Source: Bathymodiolus brooksi (lineage: Eukaryota; Mollusca; Bivalvia; Mytilida; Modiolidae). Taken from it: DNA of 64,000 nucleotides. The notes beneath the pieces are model-generated. The model was not told the origin of the DNA and made no database searches. It was given only the letters and a program-made list of their open reading frames with translations. The number at the start of each line of letters is the position of its first letter. Position 1 is the first letter of the stretch. Of the stretch, positions 57,485 to 64,000 are shown one piece after another. The DNA is taken from assembly GCA_963680875.1 (NCBI GenBank), contig OY804586.1, positions 48,794,203-48,858,202 on the forward strand, written 5' to 3'. The position numbers and the translations under genes are program-made.

Positions 57485-58040
57485 AAAACAAAAAAACCAA
57501 TAACACGTGGCTTTTTATTTTGTTGTGTATGTGTGTATGCAACAATATTTTTATAACGGACCAGAGTTTTACACTGGGCCGCTTTTGTATCTTTAATTAA
57601 ACCAATTAATAAAAAATCGATAATGTTCACTAAATGTCAATGAACAAAAAAGAAATAAAATCTTAGGGTACTCGACTCATAGCTTATCTTAAACCAGCTT
57701 CTCTTTTAAGATGGCTTCTAGGAATAGGCTGCTTCCGGTTTGGGGTTTACACTTCGGGAATACACGTGGTGGGATATACACGTGGTGGGGTATACACGTG
57801 GTACTTTCTTTGCCATGGGCAAAAAAAATAAAAAATTTAATCTTGTCTGCTAACCCTACCTGCGTATTTTGCTTTGAAACTTCCTTACGGACAATTTCCC
57901 CCAAAAATACCAGGACCTGTTAGCCAGACAAAATTTTTAAAAAATGATGGCGGAGATACGGTTTTACTAAAAAAAACGCTTTTGATCAATTAAATAAACT
58001 GACCCGCGAATTTGGTTCTATACGATGTCACAGCGCCCAT
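57485..58040 (-). promoter_or_regulatory. Gypsy leader with three evenly spaced CACGTG boxes
   Basis: Non-coding leader between the 5' LTR and the first ORF. CACGTG occurs at 57763-57768, 57779-57784 and 57795-57800, exactly 16 bp apart, in a TACACGTGGTGGG repeat. CACGTG is the E-box core bound by bHLH factors. Next to the LTR, the minus strand starts ATGGGCGCTGTGACATCG, which could be a primer binding site, but no tRNA was matched. Confidence 0.5.
57888..57920 (+). repeat. Single-copy relative of the 32-bp satellite unit
   Basis: CGGACAATTTCCCCCAAAAA then TACCAGGACCTGT aligns with the satellite unit CGGAACATTTCCCCCAAAAA then ATACCACACTGT over the whole unit, with few changes. It lies in the leader of the Gypsy element. 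Confidence 0.55.
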
Positions 58041-58238
58041 ATAGCAAATTAGCACTACTTACTATTTGTTACTGACAATGCTTCAGTACTTCTATGCTTC
58101 AATATGGTAATTCTTCTGGTTATCTATTTTGCTTGTGGTTAGTTCGTGTGTCTCGTTGTGGTCAAGCGTGGGTATTTTCTGGTGCATCATGGGTGCTCTT
58201 CGGAACTCCTCGGCCCCCATCCCCCACGATTCACTACA
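58041..58238 (-). repeat. Gypsy 5' LTR (198 bp)
   Basis: Direct repeat of 52662-52862. On the element's strand it is the upstream LTR and would carry the promoter. The outer target duplication is ACTCT at 58239-58243. The ends are TG...TATA-like on the coding strand, not a canonical TG...CA. Confidence 0.88.
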
Positions 58239-58290
58239 ACTCTCTTGAGTGGAGAAATATCGTAACCCACAGGCAACTGAAGGAGAATTT
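58239..58290. mobile_element. Right part of the foldback element split by the Gypsy insertion
   Basis: ACTCTCTTGAGTGGAGAAAT ... CTGAAGGAGAATTT is complementary to 52575-52632. Together with 52575-52656 it shows that the Gypsy element landed in one arm of this hairpin. Confidence 0.85.
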
Positions 58291-58731
58291 ATATATAACC
58301 ATGTTAATTTGGATCTGGTACCCTAAATAAACGTTAGATAAACAGAAATGTTGATCAAGAATTGACAATCCAGAGAAACTTGCAACTTTAGGCAACACAA
58401 AATATAAGACGAAGACAAACAAAGCAAAAACACACCACAATATGTGTTGGAAACCAGCTGCATACACAAGACACAAGATGAACTCAAACAAATAAAAACA
58501 AAAACAAAACAAAAAACACACTAAAAAAAGAAAAAAAGAACACCAATAAAAAAAAAAACCAAACACAACACACCATCGATTCGAACCACATTAAAGTTCA
58601 AGAACTCATAGTTTCATTATAATGTTTTAATACACTCCAAGAAAAGTTATTAATGCTTACATATGATCAATCCATGTCTAATGTTGTATCCCTTATATTT
58701 ATAGTGATAACGATATGTCTTGTTCTGGAAG
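58291..58731. other. A/C-rich low-complexity intron sequence
   Basis: 58370-58570 is strongly A/C-biased with runs of CAAAAACAAAAC type. No gene is recognised. It ends with two possible acceptors for the next exon (58703-58704 and 58730-58731). Confidence 0.4.
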
Positions 58732-58989
58732 ATATAAACGATGACGAAAAACCAAGGATACTGAATGAACTGAAGACTGAAATAAATTCAGGCCTAGTCA
58801 ATATCAAATTCAAACAAGTTATCAATGGAAGTTTAATCATATACATTGATATCTTACACTCCAATCTGCTATCAACTGTACATGAACTGGGCCATCAGAT
58901 ATATAATTTTTTGTGTAGAACATTACAACTAACGGGTTTCAATATGAAGACAGAAAATGAAATCACTATAGTTTTGATAAAGGAAGAAG
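58732..58989 (+). CDS. Exon of an unrecognised domain (module X1), phase 1-1
   Basis: The open frame reads INDDEKPRILNELKTEINSG, VNIKFKQVINGSLIIYIDIL, then LSTVHELGHQIYNFLCRTL and NEITIVLIKEEG. The donor is GAAG|GTAATA (58990). Two acceptors fit: CTGGAAG at 58730-58731, with TGATAAC as a branch-point-like site 25 bases upstream, and TTTATAG at 58703-58704, which would add 27 bp. Both are phase 1, so the exon is 258 or 285 bp. The residues suggest alternating strands and helices, with a core NGSLIIYIDIL. The domain is not one I can name. It resembles the next exon (61086) over NGSLIIYIDI / RSNTLCLELDV and the helix after it. It is in series and phase with the HEPN exons upstream. Confidence 0.6.
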
Positions 58990-59097
58990 GTAATAAATTA
59001 CATGTACTTTTATCATATAATTGTAGATAATGTAGCTAAAATTTTACCCTGTGATAAAACTTTGAGTTTTGTTTAGAATAATAAGAGGAATCATGAT
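58990..59097. other. Intron start after module X1
   Basis: Nothing recognised. Confidence 0.3.
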
Positions 59098-59228
59098 TAT
59101 TTCACCAAGTTTCACAAGAATGGTCTAAGCTGGCTGATACAGCAAGTTTATTAACTGCTTCCGGAATGTTATTACATGCCTTTCCGTCAATGTCCGTAAG
59201 TTCACTTCATAAATTTCCGGAAAACTGC
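59098..59228 (+). repeat. 131-bp direct repeat, copy 1
   Basis: It matches 59342-59472 in order: AACTGCTTCCGGAATGTTAT, TACATGCCTTTCCGTCAATG and GTAAGTTCACTTCAT, with TTTCCGGAA at the end. The offset is 244 bp. Confidence 0.85.
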
Positions 59229-59341
59229 TTACAAACACGGCGGATTCAACTGTCTTATAAAATAGTTGCACAGAAAATTATTAACTACCAATTTCTCACT
59301 TATGATATTGAAAGTGCTTAAAAAACGTGCATTTATTGGAT

Positions 59342-59472
59342 TATTTCTCCCAGTTTCATAAGAATTGCCTAAACTGGCCGATAAAGCAAGCTTATTAACT
59401 GCTTCCGGAATGTTATTACATGCCTTTCCGTCAATGTTCGTAAGTTCACTTCATGAATTTCCGGAATACTGT
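59342..59472 (+). repeat. 131-bp direct repeat, copy 2
   Basis: Relative of 59098-59228, in the same orientation. Confidence 0.85.
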
Positions 59473-59520
59473 GTTTTTTTAAAAACATAGTGACTAAACT
59501 GTCTTATTGCCCTGTATCAA

Positions 59521-59746
59521 CCGTCACCTCAGCATACCGTTTTTTTTTACTATAATCATGACTAGGATAAATTTTCAAAAAATATATTGTTAAGATAAGA
59601 ACTTGTCACGTGGTTGATCCTAGGGGAAGTTAGATAGCAACCAAAATAAAGGGGTTATAATGGATATACTAGTAGTCAGAAATGCTCGCCATGACAACAG
59701 GTCTGTACCAATCACAATAAACGGTTGGACATTAAGACTAAGAGCT
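59521..59746 (+). repeat. 226-bp direct repeat flanking a foldback, copy 1
   Basis: It shares CCGTCACCTCAGCAT, AAGATAAGAACTTGTCACGT, GGTTGATCCTAGGGGAAGTT and GACATTAAGACTAAGAGCT with 60267-60491, about 95 percent by eye. Confidence 0.88.
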
Positions 59747-60259
59747 AGCCAAGGGATACGATTCGGGTCCCCCTTTCTCTTCATCCTTGGCAGATCTAGA
59801 ATACATTTGAAGATTCACGCTTTAATATTTCATTGGTTACTGTTACCAGTACACATATCCAATCAGAAGACGTTTTACACGGAGCACATGTTATCGACGA
59901 AATGTAAACAAAGATGGCACCGGAATGCTCTCATATGACAACGATTTGCCACTTCCCGTTTTGGTTGCAATGAAAACGTCTTTCCCATCTGCCAAAGCTT
60001 TGAAACTTTCACTTGGTTGACATTAAATGCTTCCAAATTAAATTTATATCACAAATAAGTTTTTCTTCACTGGGCGCTGCCATTTTCAACTCTCCAACAT
60101 ACGTATAACAAAACGATTCTCATTGGCTGGCGATGACGACTATCTAAGGGGCGCAACTTCGATAAACCACCAGGAGGCATTGCGCACCAATTTCAAAATG
60201 TATTCTAGATCCGCCAAGGGTGGAGAGAAGGGGGACCCTAATCGCATCCCTTGGCTAGC
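59744..60259. mobile_element. Foldback element between the direct repeats
   Basis: The left arm 59744-59815 (GCTAGCCAAGGGATACGATT ... GATCTAGAATACATTTGAAG) is the approximate reverse complement of 60188-60259 (AATGTATTCTAGATC ... CATCCCTTGGCTAGC). The arms are about 72 bp with about ten mismatches. The centre has no recognised gene. With its flanking 226-bp direct repeats, the whole (59521-60491) might instead be a composite or a small LTR-like element. Confidence 0.75.
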
Positions 60260-60266
60260 GAAGATG

Positions 60267-60491
60267 CCGTCACCTCAGCATGCCGTTTTTTTTTACTATA
60301 ATCATGACTAGGATTAATTTTCAAAAAATATTTTGTTAAGATAAGAACTTGTCACGTGGTTGATCCTAGGGGAAGTTAGATAGCAACCGAAATAAGGGGT
60401 TATAATAGATATACTAGTAATCAGAAATTCTCGCCATGACAACAGGTCTGTACCAATCACAATAAACGGTTGGACATTAAGACTAAGAGCT
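60267..60491 (+). repeat. 226-bp direct repeat flanking a foldback, copy 2
   Basis: Relative of 59521-59746, 746 bp downstream. It ends AAGAGCT before diverging. Confidence 0.88.
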
Positions 60492-60689
60492 GAAACGAGT
60501 AAGAATCGTTTAATTGTCAAAATATGATGCAAACATTTAAATCCGTGGTTAAGGTGGGCATTTGGTAAGTCCTGTATAGCCACCACCTGAAGGATGAGCT
60601 CTAAAAACCATGAAAAAAATAGGTCAAATTTCTGAACATCGGGGTGCAACAGGTGCTATGCACTATAGAGTGTACAATGCTTGTAGATA

Positions 60690-61035
60690 GAGTAACACGA
60701 TGGATGCCACTGATAGAGCAGGAAATACCTACCTTCCGGAGAACATGAGTTCACCCCGATTTTCAGTGGTGTTCATGTTACTCGATCTTTAGTTTTATGT
60801 GTAATACTTGGTAGATCATTGTTTGTCCTTTTGTTCTTTTTCTTTTCGCCATTGTGTTGTCTCTGCTTCGAATTATGGATTCTGATTATCCCTTTGGTAT
60901 CTTCAAATTCTTCTAGTTTGATGTGTATGTTTTGTAGATCGTTGTTGGACCTTTTGTGCTTTTTCTTATGGCCATAGTGTTGTCTGTTCTTCTTTGATAT
61001 ATGGATTCTGATTACCTCTTTGGTATCTTCAAACT
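60690..61035 (+). repeat. Mussel-type dispersed repeat, copy 4, with an internal duplication
   Basis: It begins GATGGATGCCACTGATAGAG, continues GTGTTCATGTTACTCGATCT and ends in CCTTTGGTATCTTCAAA. The 3' part (TTTTGTAGATC ... TGATTACCTCTTTGGTATC) is present twice. Like the copy at 34198, it lies just upstream of an exon. Confidence 0.82.
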
Positions 61036-61085
61036 CTTCTTTGAAAACGTTGATTGCACATAACATGTGTTAAATATAATTTCAG

Positions 61086-61316
61086 ATGACATTGAGGTTG
61101 AATTCTCGATTGAAAGTGACAATTGGGAAACATATGACGAAGAAATTAGCTTAAGATCAAACACTCTTTGTCTGGAGCTTGACGTGAACACAGAGATATT
61201 CAATACAGAGCAGAACATGCAATTGGAATTTGGTTTACTTGTTAAAAGCGTTCTAGGATCAAACGGAAATTCCAACTTTGAGTCGATTAGTGGTAGATTG
61301 GAACCAGGAATTGTGG
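61086..61316 (+). CDS. Exon of an unrecognised domain (module X2), phase 1-1
   Basis: The acceptor AATTTCAG (AG 61084-61085) leads into 77 open codons: DDIEVEFSIESDNWETYDEE, ISLRSNTLCLELDVNTEIFN, TEQNMQLEFGLLVKSVLGSN, then FESISGRLEPGIV. The donor is GTGG|GTAAGT (61317). Both sides are phase 1. It resembles module X1: S/T-L-x-I/L-x-L/I-D-I/V, then about 10 residues, then E-x7-F-x4-L-x3-G. The module may therefore be duplicated in the protein. The domain is not recognised. No start or terminal exon is visible here, so the gene continues to the right, beyond or within the 54-bp array. Confidence 0.6.
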
Positions 61317-61923
61317 GTAAGTTTTTCACTTAAACTAGAAATAAAAGACCGATTCTTTCAAGTGGAAAGTTGGGTTAGGTTTATTGGGTCCTTGGTGTTA
61401 ACCGTTACTTTCAGCAATTTTCCAGCTATGTCATTATATGATCATGTCTACCAGACTTCACATGGGCATGGGATAGGTGTCTAGAAACCTTAACACTAGT
61501 TTACCATTGGTCACAGCAGTGGGTGTTATCTGCCTAATAACCACTACACCGCACTAACATGTTTTTTGTATTGAAATTACAGTTCCTAAATAATGTCATT
61601 TATTAAGATAAAAAAGGCGAAAATACCACTGGCATAGGTAACCTTAGCCAGTTTTTGGCTTTTAGTTTACCTGTTCCAAAAGACTTTATATATTATTTGT
61701 CTTTCCATTCTTTAGCAATGACCTTACCATAAATGTTTCTCCAAAGCAGTGAGACATGTATTCAGGATCATAAAACTAACGAGTACATGTTATTATTCGT
61801 CCATCCAATCATAACACTGGTTTTCAGGATAATAGTACTAAAGTCGAAAGGGGCCAGGATGACCAAGTTTATAAAATCGTTGACCTTTGACCACAAACCT
61901 GTTACCACTAACGTAGCTTAGAG
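61317..61923. other. Intron start; contains a diverged SINE core (61375-61560)
   Basis: GGTGTTAACCGTTACTTTCA, GCAATTTTCCAGCTATGTCA and GTCTACCAGACTT suggest a reverse-oriented molluscan SINE of another subfamily at about 61375-61560. Nothing else is recognised. Confidence 0.45.
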
Positions 61924-64000
61924 TCACATGACGCGTAGGTGTTTCCAGTCACAAACCACAGAAGGCTGATGATTTAGTCTCATTACACGTAAGTATTTCC
62001 AGTTACATACCACAAAAGGCTGAGGATTTAGTCTCATTACACGTAAGTGTTTCCAGTCACAAACCACGGAGGGCTGGTGATTTAGTCTCATTACACGTAA
62101 GTGTTTCCAGTCACAAGCCACGGAAGGCTGAGGATTTAGTCTCATTACACGTAAGTGTTTCCAGTCACAAACCACAGAAGGCTGATGATTTAGTCTCATT
62201 ACACGTAAGTGTTTCCAGTTACATACCACAGAAGGCTGAGGATTTAGTCTCATTACACGTAAGTGTTTCCAGTCACAAACCACGGAAGGCTGGTGATTGA
62301 GTCTCATTACACGTAAGTGTTTCCAGTCACAAGCCACGGAAGGCTGAGGATTTCGTCTCATTACACGTAAGTGTTTCCAGTCACAAACCACAGAAGGCTG
62401 AGGATTTAGTCTCATTACACGTGTTTCCAGTTACAAACCACGGAAGACTGAGGATTTAGTATCATTACACGTAAGTGTTTCCCGTCACAAACCATGGAAG
62501 ACTGAGGATTTAGTCTCATTACACGTAAGTGTTTACAGTCTCAAACCACGGAAGGCTGAGGATTTAGTCTCATTACACGTAAGTGTTTCCAGTCACAAAC
62601 CACGGAAGGCTGAGGATTTAGTCTCATTACACGTAAGTGTTTCCAGTCACAAACCATGGAAGTCTGAGGATTTAGTCTCACTACACGTAAGTGTTTCCAG
62701 TCACAAACCACGGAAGGCTGAGGATTTAGTCTCATTACACGTAAGTGTTTACAGTCTCAAACCACGGAAGGTAGAGGATTTAGTCTCATTACACGTAAGT
62801 GTTTCCCGTCACAAACCATGGAAGGCTGAGGATTTAGTCTCATTACACGTAAGTGTTTACAGTCTCAACCCACGGAAGGCTGAGGATTTAGTCTCATTAC
62901 ACGTATGTGTTTCCAGTCACAAACCACGGAAGGCTGAGGATTTAGCCTCATTACACGTAAGTGTTTCCAGTTACAAACCACGGAAGACTGAGGATTTAGT
63001 ATCATTACAGGTAAGTGTTTCCCGTCATAATCCATGGAAGGCTGAGGATTTAGTCTCATTACACGTAAGTGTTTCCAGTCACAAACCACGGAAGGCTGAG
63101 GATTTAATCTCATTACACGTGTTTCCAGTTACAAACCACGGAAGATTGAGGATTTAGTATCATTACACGTAAGTGTTTCCAGTCACAAACCACGGAAGGC
63201 TGGGGATTTAGTCTCATTACAAGTGTTTCCAGTTACAAACCACAGAAAACTGAGGATTTAGTATCATTACACGTAAGTGTTTCCCGTCACAAACCATGGA
63301 AGACTGAGGATTTAGTCTCATTACACGTAAGTGTTTACAGTCTCAAACCACGGAAGGCAGAGGATTTAGTCTCATTACACGTAAGTGTTTCCAGTCACAA
63401 ACCACGGAATGCTGAGGATTTAGTCTCATTACACGTAAGTGTTTCCAGTCACAAACCACGGAAGGCAGAGGATTTAGTCTCATTACACGTAAGTGTTTCC
63501 AGTCACAAACCACGGAATGCTGAGGATTTAGTCTCATTACACGTAAGTGTTTCCAGTCACAAACCATGGATGGCTGAGGATTTAGTCTCATTACACGTAA
63601 GTTTTTAGTCTCAAACCATGGAAGTCTGAGGATTTAGTCTCACTACACGTAAGTGTTTCCAGTCACAAACCACGGAAGGCTGGGGATTTAGTCTCATGAC
63701 ACGTAAGTGTTTCCAGTCACAAACCACGGAAGGCTGAGGATTTAGCCTCATTACACGTAAGTGTTTCCAGTTACAAACCACGGAAGACTGAGGATTTAGT
63801 ATCATTACAGGTAAGTGTTTCCCGTCATAATCCATGGAAGGCTGAGGATTTAGTCTCATTACACGTGTTTCCAGTTACAAACCACGGAAGATTGAGGATT
63901 TAGTATCATTACACGTAAGTGTTTCCAGTCACAAACCACGGAAGGCTGAGGATTTAGTCTCATTACAAGTGTTTCCAGTTACAAACCACAGAAAACTGAC
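61924..64000. repeat. 54-bp tandem array, ~39 units, continuing beyond the window
   Basis: The unit is CATTACACGTAAGTGTTTCC then AGTCACAAACCACGGAAGGC then TGAGGATTTAGTCT, 54 bp. A recurrent short form lacks about six bases (CATTACACGTGTTTCCAG). Variants at AGTCACAAA/AGTTACAAA and AAGGC/AAGAC recur in blocks. 63001 and 63801 share a rare variant run (CATTACAGGTAAGTGTTTCC, CGTCATAATCCATGG), so a higher-order unit of about 800 bp exists. As 54 is divisible by three, minus frames stay open (RLNPQPSVVCDWKHLRVM); no gene is inferred. Confidence 0.95.

Larger units (their letters stand above)
52662..58238 (-). mobile_element. Ty3/Gypsy LTR retrotransposon, defective, 5.58 kb
   Basis: LTRs of about 200 bp (58041-58238 and 52662-52862) flank an interior with a helix-hairpin-helix ORF, Gag with a zinc knuckle, an aspartic protease and a reverse transcriptase in that order on the minus strand. 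A 5-bp target duplication (ACTCT at 52657-52661 and 58239-58243) and a polypurine tract next to the 3' LTR confirm the borders. RNase H and integrase are absent: sequence after the reverse transcriptase (about 53500 down to 52875) is short and rearranged. Coding parts carry nonsense codons and frameshifts, so it cannot move on its own. Confidence 0.92.

Noticed and set aside
61924..63859. Several 64-163-codon minus-strand frames repeating RLNPQPSVVCDWKHLRVM
   Set aside because: They follow from the 54-bp period, are broken by the short-form units and have no gene context.

Overview
This window looks like intron-rich, repeat-rich eukaryotic DNA from a marine invertebrate, most likely a bivalve mollusc and perhaps a mussel. 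The support is indirect. There are tRNA-headed SINEs with the molluscan core that ends in GTGGCGTTAAACACC. There are degenerate 'AGCTCACC...TTGGCGTCCGTC' and 'ATACGCCCGTCT' elements, several copies of a repeat I associate with mussels, hAT, Penelope-like and Gypsy elements, and exons of the DZIP3-type HEPN family that is expanded in bivalves. No operons, ribosome binding sites, rRNA or functional tRNA genes are seen. Most long open frames are artefacts of tandem repeats.

Layout. Positions 1-4050 hold relics: a broken LINE reverse transcriptase, a duplicated 125-bp repeat, SINEs and a long-TIR MITE. Positions 4051-30397 are one 26.3-kb satellite with a 41-bp monomer (about 640 copies). It contains nested segmental duplications, including a near-identical tandem 5.78-kb pair (about 17750-23532 and 23533-29315). 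Positions 30398-61400 carry six plausible plus-strand exons embedded in repeats: an Ig domain, two DZIP3-type HEPN domains, a 90-bp mini-exon, and two exons of an unrecognised, apparently related domain. All six are symmetric phase 1-1 exons, so they could belong to one modular gene of at least 692 codons. The first HEPN has lost the His of the RNase motif (RNKIVS) and the second keeps it (RNKIVH).

The introns contain a 75-bp minisatellite, a 168-bp repeat array, a 7.3-kb complex of degenerate bivalve repeats, several palindromes, a 32-bp satellite, a hAT element with an exact 8-bp target duplication (49737-52494) that contains a Penelope-like fragment, and a minus-strand Gypsy element (52662-58238) with 200-bp LTRs, a polypurine tract and a 5-bp target duplication. 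The Gypsy element is inserted in one arm of a foldback element. A 54-bp tandem array fills 61924-64000 and runs off the window.

The most notable points are the candidate Ig-HEPN-HEPN gene with one apparently inactive and one intact HEPN motif, and the fact that both large satellites have a single-copy relative elsewhere in the window (48395-48545 for the 41-bp satellite, 57888-57920 for the 32-bp one). All calls come from reading the sequence; no database search was run.
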